The notes: generated from the sequence alone by a model not told the origin. A stretch of DNA of 64,000 nt from Alentia gelatinosa (GCA_950022655.1 OX465582.1:92952704-93016703); one strand, 5' to 3'; shown: positions 1 through 11,622, counted from the stretch's first letter. Translations and numbers: made by a program.

Positions 1-10
1 TATAATAATA

Positions 11-132
11 TGAAACCATAGAGTTGTTTCGGAGAAATTCGTTCTGAACGAGCCGGCACGGCGAGTTCAGAACGAATTTCTCCGAAACAACTCATAAATC
101 TACCCCGTACTGTCACCATAAATATGGTTTCA
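11..132. repeat. Two-tier inverted repeat (foldback)
   Basis: An inner pair of perfect 29-nt arms lies at 21-49 and 65-93 with a 15-nt loop. An outer 10-nt pair (TGAAACCATA at 11-20, its complement at 123-132) surrounds it. The strand could fold into a long hairpin. No coding potential is seen. Probably a foldback or MITE remnant; family not recognised. Confidence 0.75.
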
Positions 133-247
133 CATAGTACGCATATAACATATAGAGTGCTTTGAACGACATACGGAGTGCTTTGAAAAATAACACAATC
201 TGATTGGTCGAGAGGCCGAAGCTCTCAGCTGGGTGGAAATTTCAATA

Positions 248-267
248 ATGGCGGACATCATCGAATC
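248..267 (+). CDS. Possible first coding exon (MADIIE...) ending at a splice donor
   Basis: An ATG in good context (AATAATGG) opens six codons reading MADIIE and is followed at 268 by GTGAGT, a strong 5' splice-site match. An inverted CCAAT box (GATTGG) lies about 45 bp upstream. This is the look of a short first coding exon, but 20 coding bases prove nothing alone and no later exon was identified. Treat as a hypothesis. Confidence 0.18.
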
Positions 268-499
268 GTGAGTTTGACAACGTCTCATTAACGGCACGAA
301 ACGAGTTAAAATACATATTTAGCGAATATTGAGGTAGATTACGTACAGGATGAACATGATGCAGTCTAGATAGCTTAGTTATACAGAATCAACAAGCACT
401 ATTAGTCCACTGTGCCGCTCCGCGTTATCAACGTAAAATTATGTTGGCTACCTAGTGCCAGTGTCCAAACACTGCGATAACTTTTTTGTTACATGCTGG

Positions 500-930
500 A
501 TCTGCTACTATGGCGATTGCTTTGCTCACTCTCCGTACACATCCTCTGTTATGCTGACGCTTACTATTAGCAGAGACTATGGTTTAGAGAGTGACGTTCA
601 TATAATTTCGCTGTGATCCCTTGTTTTACAGTGTGTGTGTAGGCCTAAATAAAGTTCACTGGTCCCGGTCGTTCCAGAAAGAGAACCTCTTAGAACTGCT
701 GTAATACAATGTGAGACTCGCTTGTCCTTAACCTGCAAAAGACATTCACGGAAGCGAACGTCGGAGAAGATTGTCTAGACACTTGCTCGACAAGACACTG
801 GTGCCAATGCAATGCACCATTTCCAATCTCCAAGCTTTGTACTCTGTACTAGCTTGCCGAATGTGGGAGCGTATAACAGAGGATGTGTTTGGAGAGGAAG
901 CAATGTAATCGCCGTAGTAACAGATCAAGC
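500..930. repeat. Dispersed repeat with inverted copies and a conserved 39-codon frame
   Basis: Bases 500-616 read ICYYGD...SDVHIISL then TGA. A second copy at 43852-43968 has exactly the same length, frame and stop, with many substitutions. A third, inverted copy of the first part lies at about 844-925 on the minus strand and also keeps an open CYYGD-type frame. Together 500-560 and 866-926 form an imperfect long inverted repeat. This is a dispersed transposon-like family; whether the short frame was ever translated is unknown. Confidence 0.5.
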
Positions 931-2523
931 ATGTATCACAACGTACACAACGTCTTTGGGGGCAGTGTCCAGTCGAGTGAGTAGTGGTCTATGGGCGATT
1001 AAGGTAAATTCTGAATGTTGTAACACATTGTAAGGTATATAATAATAGAATTACAACATTACCGCTAACGAGCGGTAACATAATAATTCTATATTTATCC
1101 ATCTAAAATAAATACCAAAAAGGTTCAAATAAAATAAAAATCACATTTTTCTCCTCATCATTAAGGAAGCTGGTTACGAACTCCTTGAAATTCCCTTTTT
1201 GTTGCCTCCATTGAAATTCAGGTCAATCTGGCTGTGAATTCCCGCCCGTCCTTTTTCGGTAAACCCATTTTCCGCCTGATCGCCCCTACTTAACCTCCTT
1301 TACTGAGACCCTCGTCTGCACTTTTTCCCTGTGCAGTAATCAGCTTAGCTTTACAGGCAGCCGTCGCTGGAGGGCCCCCACTTGGGTGTTCAGGGGTTAC
1401 ACAGGTAAAGTCGTTAGAGAGGGGAGTGTGAGGGTGTGACAATGTCATTAATTACGATTCTATAGTTACCTGATACTTATTGTGTTATGGGGGTGGCTAT
1501 CTTGCCCCCCCCCCCCCCCCATCTTGCACCCCATGCAAGCCAAAAACAGCCACAAATTATTTGTTTTTAATTTTATGGTAGTCAGAGGTCAAAATCATTG
1601 CTGCAGATTCTTGCCGATCGCATCATAACTATATCTATATTCAATTAAAAATCGAATGAACCTTTCACCTATGTCACTTAAAATGTGCTGTTGTAAAAAG
1701 TAGCGATACAATGTGAAAATAAAGATACTTTACAACACGATCCGATATTACTGGGGCAACGCTTTTCCCAAATTTGTAGGAGCAACTTACACCCCAGGGC
1801 CACTTTTTGTGGTATCGCTAGCTGTAATTAGATCGCAATTTTATCTTTACGACTATACATTAACGATCCAACTGAAAAAGCGGTATCGCTATTTTTTACG
1901 ATGCGATAGCGATACAACAGTTCAGGGGCACATATTGAATGAGACAGGGGAAAATTGATTAGTTCTTTAATCAAATACAGATGGAATCACAGTTAAAACT
2001 GATCTGACACCTGATGGTGTGGATCACTATCTCCTGTAGGTAGAAGAACAAGTGGCGGGGGTTTGTGGTGCCACCATGGATCATTATTTGAAATATCAGA
2101 TGAGGCTGTATTTAACCCGCAGCGATATGATCCGCAGTGCTGTGAAGGTCTGCGTAAAAAATATCGCAAAAAGCAGTATTTTACGCGGCGATGCGCCTTT
2201 GCGATTATGACACAATCCGTAAAATTTCAGGAGCATTGTTTGGGCCCTTGGATCGCTATTCTGGGATCCGCAACTCTGTCATAGACATGCAGCAACGGGG
2301 CCATGGGCCTTTAGATAATATACAAACAGCAGTTGTCCCCAACCTACATTGGCACTATCTTCCCGGTAGATGTGGGTGGAACTAGCAATCACTCCGTGCC
2401 CTTTGAAATGGGTCGCATGAAATATTTGTTTTGGGGTTAGCTTTTTCATAAACATTTTTGTGCATTTTTGTCTTGGTTTCGCACAAAACTCAAAATAATC
2501 TGGTTTCCCAAAGAGCAAAAGCT
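931..2523. other. Unannotated stretch with poly-C tract
   Basis: No gene is recognised. It contains an imperfect hairpin at about 1045-1093 (stem around ACCGCT/AGCGGT), a run of 16 C at 1505-1520, and from about 1700 to 2280 a sequence rich in GCGAT/ATCGC words. Short open frames of up to 81 codons resemble nothing known and look like chance. Confidence 0.5.
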
Positions 2524-2609
2524 TAAAGTTACGGGGTAAGGCTCGGAAAAATTACTGGCCAAGGCCTTGGCCGCGGGCAGTAATTTTCCGAGCCTTTCCG
2601 AGTAACTTT
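2524..2609. repeat. Long hairpin
   Basis: Inverted arms AAAGTTAC...GGCTCGGAAAA...ATTACTGGCC and their near-complement at about 2573-2609 flank a GGCC-rich centre. Probably another foldback element. Confidence 0.6.
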
Positions 2610-2740
2610 GAACTCTTGCATACCGGTACTTGGTTTCCCTATTCCTATATACCTTCAAATTGCATTGAAAATGGAGATTTTCATACCTGCGATAGTCCAA
2701 GAAGCAATGGCCACCCTTATCGAGAAACTGTAACCGCTAT

Positions 2741-2851
2741 GTTTTCGTCCCGGCCGTTTCATAGCAACTATGCGTGTTGCTATACGTGTTGCTATGCGAC
2801 AACGTCACGGTGACGTCACAGTGTTTACATTTTTCAGCCCTGGACGAAAAC
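2741..2851. mobile_element. Short TIR element (MITE-like)
   Basis: Terminal 10-bp inverted repeat GTTTTCGTCC (2741-2750) and GGACGAAAAC (2842-2851). The interior has three TGTTGCTAT-type words and the dyads CGTCACGGTGACG and GTGACGTCAC. Non-coding; superfamily not determined. Confidence 0.45.
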
Positions 2852-3619
2852 GTCAGCCTCGATACATATCTTATAATTACTGTACCCCTTGCAGCGGTAT
2901 GTAACTATAGATAGTTCGGAAATGGGTATATAGGAATTAATGATACTTGCTTCTTATACATGAGTTTTGATACATATCTATTTGTATCACCATTATTACA
3001 ATCGTAATGACTAACACATGACACTATATTATCAGTGCTAATATTTAGATATTCCCCAGAGTCTGCCTGCCATGGTTCTTTTCCTTGGAGTTCTCCTAAT
3101 CTCGATTCTGGGAGGCGGTCTGATAATCGATTTACAGCTCTTCCAGTAACCTTATCGCAACGCTAATGATGAGTTAATTTTGGCGAGAGGGTTATTGAAC
3201 TATCCGCGAAATAATGTAAAGTGGATGCATAATTTATTGCCTTTGCGGATCCAGGAACTAAAAAAATAACATAAGAATCATGACACATTCACTCCCATTT
3301 TAACACACGCAAATAACAATCTTTATTGTTTTAAATTGTTAATGGATTCTTATTAAACTAAGAACAGAAATGAAGTGTCAACTCAAATTACTGGTCATTG
3401 ACCATCAAAAGCTCTTCCCGTTATAATGACGTCATTTCCGGGTTTGGCGCATGCTCCCAAGCAGGCCAATCATTTCCTACCCTATTTTCTGAAGAGTTTC
3501 TGATTTTTACCTAAACGTGCGAAAATAGCCGTGTCAAATTTCTATGATTTTCAAAATTGTTAAAAGAAGGTTAAAATGGACTTCACGAGTGTAAATCGGA
3601 TAAGGTGTACAAATCTTTA
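2852..3619. other. Unannotated stretch
   Basis: AT-rich sequence with no gene, RNA or repeat recognised within the window. Confidence 0.4.
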
Positions 3620-3850
3620 TCTCACTCCTGGTATTTTTGTCCCATAGGCTTAATATGGAGAACTTGTAGTATTGCAGTCCATCTTTGATGGTCTATATCC
3701 TGTGTAACATCCATTCGTGTGTTCAAGGGTGAGAGAAATACAGGTTGCAACTCGTTTTGGTCAAAATCATTGTTCTCCAGCTTGTTTGAACGCTACATGA
3801 TATTCACTCCGCATAAGACTTTAGAAAATGACAACTTTGACCAAAACTTG
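3620..3850 (+). repeat. Dispersed composite repeat, copy 1 (TTTTGGTCAAA ends)
   Basis: The block contains CATAGGCTTAATATGGAGAAC, then GTCCATCTTTGATGGTCTATATCCTGTGTAACATCC in sense, then an internal inverted pair GTTTTGGTCAAA (about 3755) / TTTGACCAAAAC (about 3848). A second copy in reverse orientation lies at 27185-27425. A fragment (AACAAGTTTTGGTCAAAGTC) is at about 9519-9538. Non-autonomous DNA transposon of unknown family. Confidence 0.5.
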
Positions 3851-4009
3851 TTGGTTTCTTCTTTAATAATTGTTTTGGTCAAATCTTCTTAAACTATTTA
3901 CGAAACTGAATAGTTCAGATAACGGCCGCTTGGCGTAGATACTTCAGGTATAGTCGATAGAGGGCGTAAATGTAGGAGTCCTCCTTCTGTAGAATTACTG
4001 AGAATTTAC

Positions 4010-5822
4010 AATTCCCCACAATTCACAAATAGCCAATTATCCAGTTTATGGACGACCAATCGACTGATCGACCCACTGACCCAACCAATAACCGATGGAT
4101 GGACTGACTGACTGATCGACCAACCCACTGATTGTGCCACTGACCAATCGTCCCAAGACCGATAGTCCCACCGACAGATTGTCCCACCGTCAGATAGTCC
4201 CATTGATCGATCGTTCAATAGACCGATCGTCCAATAGACCGATTGACCCACCAAACGATCGACTCATTGACTGATTGACCAACCCATTGACCAATTAACC
4301 CACCGATCGATTCACCCACTGACTGATTTACCCACCAACAGATCGACCCACTGACCAATGGACCCACTGACCGATCAACTGATCGACTGATTGACCTTCC
4401 CAATGACCGAATGACCCACTGACCGATCGACCCACTGACTGATTGACCCACCCACCAATCGACCCACTGACAGATTGACCCACCGACCTTCCCAATGACC
4501 AATCAATCGACTGACCGACTGATCTTCCCATAGACTGATTGTCCCACCGACTGATCAACCCACCAACTGATCGACTCACCGACAGATCAACCCACCCATA
4601 GATCAACCGATCGACCCACTGGACTGACTGACTGATCGACCAACAGACTGATTGTACCACCGACCAATGATCCCACTGACCGATCATCCCACCGACAAAT
4701 CATCCCACTGACAGATCGTCCCATGACCCACCAACTGCTCGCCTAAGACCGACTAATCGATCCACCAACAGATTGACCCATCGACCAATCGACTGATCAA
4801 CTCACTGACCCAACCAATAACCGATGGATGGTCTGATTGATTGATCAACCAACCCACTGATTGTGCCACAGACCGATCGTCCCACTGACCGATCGTCCCA
4901 CTGACAGATCGTCCCACCGAAAGATTGACCCACTGACCAATCGTCCCATTGACTGATCGTCCCATTGACTGATCATTCCATTGACCGATCGTGCCATTGA
5001 CCGATCGTGCCTTTGACTGATCGTGCCTTTGACTGATCGTGCCATTGACCGATCATCCCATTGACCGATCGTCCCATTGACCGATCGTCCCATTGACCGA
5101 TTGTCCCATTGACCGATTGACCCATTGACCAATCGTCCCATAGACAGATTGTCCCATTGACCGATCGTACCATTGACCAATCTTCCAATTGACCTGCCGA
5201 CTGACCCACCAAATGATCAATTAACTCATTGACTGATCGACCAACCCACTGATTGTGCCACCGACAGGTCGTCCCACTGACAGATCGTCCCACCAACAGA
5301 TCGTCCCACCAATAGATGGTCCCATTGACCGATTGTCCCTTTGACTGATTGTCCAAACGACCGATTGTCCAATTGACCGATTGACCCACCAAATGATTTA
5401 CCGACTCATTGACTGATTGACCGACCAACCGATCATCCCACTGACCAATTAACCCACCAATAAATTGACCCACTGACTGATTTACCCACCAACAGATTGA
5501 CCCAGTGACCAATGGACCCACTAACCAATCGACTGATCGACTGAACAACCTATCGATTGACCCACTGACCAAGTGACCCACTGACTAATTGGCCTACCCA
5601 CTAATCGACCTACCAACAGATTGACCCACCGACCAATCGACTGATCGACCCACTGACCCAACCAATAACCAATGGATGACTGACTGATCAACCAACCGAC
5701 TGATTGTGCCACAGACCAATCGTCCCACTGACCGATCAACCCACTGACAAATCATCCCACCAACAGATCGTCCCATTGACCAATCGTCCCATTCACCGAT
5801 CATCCAATTAACCAATTGATGG
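4010..5822. repeat. Satellite with 16-bp unit (CCCATTGACCGATCGT)
   Basis: About 1.8 kb of degenerate tandem copies of a 16-bp unit, most regular at 4920-5180. On the minus strand three units make 48 bases, or 16 codons, and no register contains a stop, which creates open frames of up to 202 codons reading MGRSVNGTIGQWDDRS-like repeats. The repetition at DNA level and the absence of any start, splice or non-repeat domain argue against a protein gene. Confidence 0.85.
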
Positions 5823-6183
5823 TTAAGGGTTGAACGATTAATTTGAAAATCGCATAGGAGTCGGTGAATTTGTCACAGGCAAGTTATGTAAACCGATCAA
5901 GCTCCATTGACCAAAGTTCCGTTTTCAGCGACTAGATTTATCAAGATGTTGATAAACTTTTTGCCATCAATTTTGGAACATAGAAACAACAACTTGTCGG
6001 CGACAAAAGGACATCTGAAGGAGGTGGTTCACTAATTGGTGGCTCACCCTTGCCTAGCTGTCCTACATCTACCGACTACAGCCGATTCCGTTAGGATTCC
6101 TTGGCTGAGATTAATTACCGTCCGTTTGTCCCAGACAAAGGTACATAAATCTTCCGAAATCGGTAGATGGGCATTGGTCCTTA
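5822..6183 (+). repeat. Dispersed repeat, copy 1 (partner at 40893-41205)
   Basis: It shares GGTTGAACGATTA, GGTGGCTCACCCTTGCCTAG, CTGTCCTACATCTACCGACTAC and ATCGGTAGATGGGCATTGG with the reverse-oriented copy at 40893-41205. The last 150 bp has terminal inversions (CATCTACCGA / TCGGTAGATG), so the core behaves like a TIR element. Confidence 0.6.
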
Positions 6184-6754
6184 TGGTTTAGACATTCAAT
6201 CAGCTGTTACCAGCTGTTACCAGAGTATAAAGAAATCAACTACAGAGAAGTGGGACTTATATATACACAAATTTACACCACTGTCCGAATATTCGGATCT
6301 CTGCATGTAAGGGAAAGTACTGTGGTTTTTATCTAATTTGCCATTGATCATCCAAGTCCATGGAGAGGGAAACTGAGAGGGTATTATTATATAAATTACG
6401 TATAATAAGCCCATTATCTTTTCGTTTTGAACCATCTTTTTAATCGTTTTTATTTTCAAAGCCCCAGTGAGTATCAGCTTAGTGTGAAATATTGTAGTCG
6501 GGCTACAAGGGTTTCTTTTAGATTTTGTTAGGCATCATAGAGTCTAGGACTGAGTGCAATCATGTATATATGTATATGTATTAGTCGGCATCGCGTTGAA
6601 ATAGTAGGCTTGTTAGAATTGTATAAAGCTCAGGTATATGTAGGGTTTCATAATGTAATAGTAGGGTATCATAAACGTTTCCGGATAGCCAGGAATGCCA
6701 TGCACCAGATAACGGATAGAAACAGGGGGGGATGCGTCCCCAACAAAGCTGAGC
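6184..6754. other. Unannotated stretch
   Basis: No gene or repeat recognised; AT-rich non-coding sequence. Confidence 0.4.
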
Positions 6755-6895
6755 ATGTGACGTCAGTGGACGCGGGCGCATGGGGCATGAACCAATGAGA
6801 GGAAAATATGCTCCAATCCTTAACCCAGATAGACTAACGTGTCCTGAGGCGATTGGCCGATGGTATAAAACAAAGACTGACAAAAATAATAAAAG
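6755..6895 (+). promoter_or_regulatory. Promoter-like block: CRE, two CCAAT boxes, TATA box
   Basis: In order: GTGACGTCAGTGG (CRE-like, about 6758), CCAAT (about 6791), inverted CCAAT in GCGATTGGCC (about 6850), and GGTATAAAACA (TATA box, about 6863). A start site would fall near 6890-6895. It points towards the candidate exon at 7287-7453, with a MITE between them. Inferred from motif order and spacing only. Confidence 0.4.
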
Positions 6896-6989
6896 GTGAG
6901 GTTTCTGAGGGTTCAGGCAGATCCTGGAAGAGAGACTGAACGACGAAGCTATGAGAAACGAGAGTGCACTCTGAGAGACGACTGACCAG

Positions 6990-7286
6990 GGACCTGTTTC
7001 AGTAGTTTCGTGACATGTCTAGATGGCGTCTGTGACACCATACGAACAGATCACAAGATTGCAATCGATGACACACAAAGTTTCACTCACTTCTCGTAGG
7101 AATTAAGCAATTACACTTTAACATGAGTAGGGGATACATATGATCTATAATCGTTTTAAATATGAAGAAGATTGGCCACTTCGATCTTCTGATATTTGAT
7201 AGTCATTTTCTGCTGTTGGTTGCACTGTTGGTGCCGCTGTTGATGTCTGTCTAGGCCTAATGTCACGAGACTACTGAAACAGGTCC
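6990..7286 (+). mobile_element. MITE family 1 (GGACCTGTTTCA TIR), copy with CAG target duplication
   Basis: TIRs GGACCTGTTTCAGTAGTTTC and its complement (with one transition) bound 297 bp. The flanks are CAG (6987-6989) and CAG (7287-7289), a 3-bp target duplication. A same-length reverse copy is at 33721-34017; related copies are at 23935-24241, 60813-61048 (CTG/CTG flanks) and 62075-62317. It separates the promoter-like block from the candidate exon. No transposase is encoded. Confidence 0.8.
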
Positions 7287-7453
7287 CAGAAGGTGCAGAA
7301 ATGTGGACTGAGGCGAAGTAATCTGGAACTTTGTGAGATGCTGCAGCAACGATTTGGCAGGTCTCCCTTTCGCATAGACTGTGTTGTCCAGGCTGCCCGT
7401 TTGTCGTCTCAGCACTCTCCTCTCAATCTCTTTGTGCCAGCCCGCATCATCCT
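7287..7453 (+). CDS. Candidate host coding exon ending at GTGAGTA donor
   Basis: Only one frame is open through the block, reading QKVQKCGLRRSNLELCEMLQ and then QRFGRSPFRIDC and onward to PARII. It ends exactly at a consensus splice donor (GTGAGTA, 7454). An in-frame ATG at 7338 (GAGATGC context) could be the start, which would put the MITE in the 5' leader. Upstream of the MITE the same frame meets a TGA, which fits a start inside this exon. The protein family is not recognised. Splice site, open frame and upstream promoter motifs agree, but no second exon is identified. Confidence 0.38.
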
Positions 7454-7974
7454 GTGAGTAAATACCTCATTTACCATTGTGTTACCAGTCACTCACGCTA
7501 AGCCATCTTTGTTTGTTCGTCAATTGGTAGAGAATTTCGCCCGATTGCTATCAAGTGTAGTTTCCATCGTGTCATTGCAATGTTGTGCGTGCCTTGTTGT
7601 GCTGTTGTGTACTGTACTGTTTCTTGAAAAATTCCTCCCAAACTTTGTTCAAAGTCGTGATCTAATGTTGAGGTTAAGGGGTTCATTCCTATCCCAGTCA
7701 TAGATATTTCAACATTTGCCTTGTTTACGTAGCATAAGCTGTCATTGCAACATATAGCCACCTGGCAGTCCGTGTACCCAAAAGTTTGTGCTGAGCATGT
7801 ACCATGGACAAAACGAGGATCAACGCATCATTAGCATTGTTGGATGATCAAATGTAGGAGAATCTCATAATTTACTTCAAATAATAAACAGAGCCTTTGG
7901 CGATCTCTATATGAAAGCTATTTGTTCAATCTGGTTGCATGGATATTGACTTAAAATATATACTACCTCGATGT
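7454..7974. other. Unannotated stretch (possible intron)
   Basis: No gene or repeat recognised. If the preceding exon is real this would be intronic. Confidence 0.35.
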
Positions 7975-8314
7975 AAAATAATAATCTTCAAGTACCTATC
8001 AAACTTTTCAATCCAAAAATTTATGCCTTGAAAATTAAACCCCATGTCAAATTCCTGATTTAAAAACCATAGGTTACCATCCTTGTCTTTGAGAAAATTG
8101 AAGAAAAAAATATTTTTCAGTAAATTATCTATGTAAATGAGTGTGAATACGCTTAATTTACCTCTTATGATTGGATGAAGTGCACGCAACGTTATGTTTA
8201 CTCACTTAGAAGTAGAATGAATTATTGATGAGGATCAAGTTTGACCGATAATTGACAATATTTAAAAGAACCCACTAAGTGACACCACTGTGAATTGTAG
8301 GATATACCTTTAAC
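7975..8314 (-). mobile_element. MITE family 5 fragment (GGCATATCCTACAATTC end)
   Basis: It ends in GTGAATTGTAGGATATACCTTT and contains TTGAAAATTAAACCCCATGTCAA, GAAAATTGAAGAAAAAAATATTTTTCAG and CTATGTAAAT, all shared with copies at 32322-32990, 47561-48022, 48023-48279, 50024-51733 and 52552-53076. Degenerate and non-coding. Confidence 0.55.
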
Positions 8315-10400
8315 AGAAATAATGAAAGCTGCTTTAAATAATGATAATTAGATAACCATCGCCAAGCTCGATAAATACAAAATCTGCTCTACCCTGTGCC
8401 TCCTCTGGTGCTGTTTCTGGTTTAATCAAAAGTTTTTAGTTTTTGTTTATCCATTAGTTGTAGTCACTTGTGTGTTGGCGCTGGCTGGAACGACTGTGGC
8501 TGTCAGAAGCTGGACACTCAGGTCTAAATGATGCATTGTCCGCGGAGAACTCTATTGATCTGACATGTAACCATCACAGGGGTTGGTCCGGGTAACGGAT
8601 CACGCATCAAACATAGATGACACCTGTCTCCTACTAGATCTATGGATTTATACTTTGTATTCCGCAAAGCATTTGTGTTGCCTTTTACATCAATACATCA
8701 CCTCAAGGTTTTCTGTCTCATTCATCATACCATTACGGAATAAACGCAGTCAGAGTGAAATCGGAGAAAATATTTGTGTGTGTGTGTGTGTGTGTGTGAT
8801 AAATAAATTGTATGATGATATATTTTTAATAACATGTTTGTTGGTTATCAAAATATAAAGGGGTAGGGGACAGTGAATTGATATAAAATTTGAGATAAAA
8901 TTACTAAAATGAATGAAATAATGGATGTGTGTGGGTGGGTAAAATGTGTAGAATGTTAAGGTACGATGTTTGTAGGAGGGGTGAGCGGCGGAGTAACGCC
9001 ATCAAACGTCGTGTGTACGCAGTAGAGTGTGGCAGTGTAGTATTATTATGGAGAAACGCACTGCTGTCCTCAATGACCGACCACGCGGCACAAGCCGAGT
9101 GAAGAACTTATCCTACGCATGATATTTTCTCGCCATAAAACTAAAGTTAATTTTGTTTGTTTTTTTTATATAAAAGGTTTGATATTCTTGTTGGTTATCA
9201 TGTGTGCAGAAATTATCATCATACTAGCTAACGTTTTGGTATCAGGGAACCATGAAAGAACTGAGGTACTGAGACCATAGTGGTGGTCATTTGAGGTATT
9301 TCATTCCGTAACGTGGCCAAGTACCGAGAAAAGCCATCACTTTGGGCATTGTAACTATGTCTCGTTACTATTATATACCTGAAAATCACAAGAAAATGTC
9401 ATTTTATTTACTTATAAAGCCATAGATTCAGAGCTTGCCAATGGGCCTTGATATCATTTATAAATCATACCCAGCAGCAGTACTTGATTTTCGTGCACAG
9501 GTCATCAAGAGGAAACAAACAAGTTTTGGTCAAAGTCACTATCCTCCATAAGCCTTTACTCTATTTACTTTCTTGCCCCGTCAATCATTACCTAGAACTT
9601 ACTCTCCGAGCAGAGCCTTTGTCTATGGTTAACTTTATCACCAGGAATGTGACTGCAAGTCAAGATTGCAGCACGTTTTGTTATGGATAGTGGCAAAGCG
9701 GGCTGCAGATATCACACTTGTCAATACATCACACTTTTTATTACCCACCTAGTACGGAGTCTCCATGCTAAGCCTATGGAGCTTACAGATCACTACTGAG
9801 TAGAATGAGGACATCCGGAATCCCCTAGGAGAATACGGCTTTTTCGGCCACCTGACGGGCGTTATAGGAACTAATTCATATAAACAAAGCACAGAACTTG
9901 GGTCAATACGGAAAAATGTGTTCAGCACTTGCCAATTTCTTAAAAAAAGAAAAATTTAGAATTGGTGGCTTGTGTTTATATTATACTGATATCAAAGTTT
10001 GCACAACATAATATTCGGAACTTGTTTACATGTTACACGGTTGTATCACGCTTAGAAAGTGAAAGTCTTTTTTAGATAAATGATAAACCTGAAACTTGTT
10101 ATATACTAAATAGGCTGGGATTGCGCTTCGTAATTCCCACACATTACAAACGCATACTGTCGAATGTCCTACCATTTAGTTCTGCAAAGCAAAGCAATAC
10201 CAGATATATATAATTAAGAGAAATAACCGTGCTGCCAATAAAATGTATTTATCAGACAACTGTATAAGTTTATAATACAGTTATACATGCTATAAATACA
10301 TGAATCAATACAGTTTGAAAAGAGTATATGAGTAAAATAAAATTACGAGTTACGAGCCCTACGCAGAGGGTATGATAATAAATAACAAATTAGGATAAAG
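8315..10400. other. Unannotated stretch with (GT)n and weak repeat fragments
   Basis: A (TG)12 microsatellite lies at 8775-8798. A GTGGGTGGG word at about 8930 resembles the ends of elements at 10401-10579 and 37594-37886. A fragment of the TTTTGGTCAAA repeat is at about 9519. No gene is recognised; short open frames look like chance. Confidence 0.45.
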
Positions 10401-10579
10401 GTGTGGGTGGGTTGGGTAACAAAAAAACATGCACCAACAGTGAGTGCTTAGACGGAATGAGGTTTTAAAAACTATAGTGACGTGGTGAACACATTAATTA
10501 GTTAATTGGTCACGTGAGACGCAGTCTTCGTCCACCACTCAGACTGTTAACAAGTTTAAACTTTCCACCCACCCACCCT
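10401..10579. mobile_element. Short element with GTGGGTGGG / CCCACCCAC ends
   Basis: G-rich end GTGTGGGTGGGTTGGG and C-rich complement CCACCCACCCACCC bracket about 180 bp. The same kind of ends bracket 37594-37886. Boundaries and superfamily are uncertain; chance pairing of simple GGGT words cannot be excluded. Confidence 0.3.
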
Positions 10580-10745
10580 ACATGTTTTCTTTTTCCGGGT
10601 GATTATATTTGATAAACTCTCCAGATATCGTAATTCAATTATCTGATACACTCATTAACATTTGATAATCAATGTTAATTACCATGTATCTTGAATACCC
10701 AGAGTATTCTTTATTGTTCGTATTACAATTCAATTACACATATTA

Positions 10746-10863
10746 TCTTAGCCTGGAATAAACGTCCATAGGCTTAGCATTACGAACTCGTTCTCAACAG
10801 ACTTGCGAGAACGGTAACTCGCTCTCAACGGGTGATAAAGAGATGAATATTTCCAGGCTAAGA
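10746..10863. mobile_element. Foldback element with 13-bp TIR
   Basis: Perfect 13-bp terminal inverted repeat TCTTAGCCTGGAA (10746-10758) and complement (10851-10863). The interior has CGTTCTCAACAGACTTGCGAGAACG, a second inverted pair. Non-coding. Confidence 0.55.
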
Positions 10864-11300
10864 TAAAATCAGAAACATATTCGTACTTGGTCTGTGTCCC
10901 TGTTCACCATCTCATTTGGTGCGCTTCAGAATATTCACTCGGCTATCGCCTCGTTCATATTATTGAGCACTGCAAACTCGATGGCGAACGAGGACACAGA
11001 CAAAACACTCATCAATTTCCTTCTTAATACCAATTGTATTATTCACTGGTATAACGTTATGTCAATTGTTATACTATGTATAAAATTTACCAAAGTATGA
11101 TAAATACTCCAATACGGACTCTGAGTAGTCATTAACATAATAATTAATATAAGTGTTTGACTAGGTGACCAAGTCAGTGTTCGATCATAATACTGAGTTA
11201 CGCGCAGCACGGCCACTAAATTATAAGCAATTTACAATTACTGCACACTGAATAGAATTGCAAAATATTTCTTTAGAGCACTTATATAGAACGTCCTGAC
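10864..11300. other. Unannotated stretch
   Basis: AT-rich, no feature recognised. Confidence 0.35.
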
Positions 11301-11622
11301 CATGCTGTACAAGTCACAGAATGAGATGGTAATTTACGGCTTGTATGGAACGAGGCATTTATGCCGAGTTCCGTACAAACCGTAAATTATCATCACGTTC
11401 TGTGACTTGTACAAGCATGGTTGGACGTAATATATTTACTATATACCCAAAATTTAAAAAAAAAATCATTATTTGAATTCTTAACAACCGATATGTTAAT
11501 AAACGTGTATGGCAAGGTGGTCCGTATTTTAGTGTACGGACCAGCGGTCCATACAGTATTTTTACATCATATGCCGATACGGTGCATATTTACAGTATAT
11601 ACGGCATGGGTATATAGTACAT
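11301..11622. repeat. Foldback plus dispersed repeat (partner at 49040-49165)
   Basis: Long inverted arms CATGCTGTACAAGTCACAGAA (11301-11321) and TTCTGTGACTTGTACAAGCATG (11398-11419) enclose a second inverted pair around TTTACGGCTTGTATGGAAC. The downstream part CCATACAGTATTTTTACATCATATGCCGATACGGTG to TATATAGTA recurs, diverged, at 49040-49165. Confidence 0.65.

Noticed and set aside
4215..5581. Long minus-strand open frames (95-202 codons) with RSVNGTIGQW-type repeats as a repeat protein gene
   Set aside because: They are translations of the 16-bp satellite in shifting registers; no non-repeat domain, start context or splice signals support a gene.
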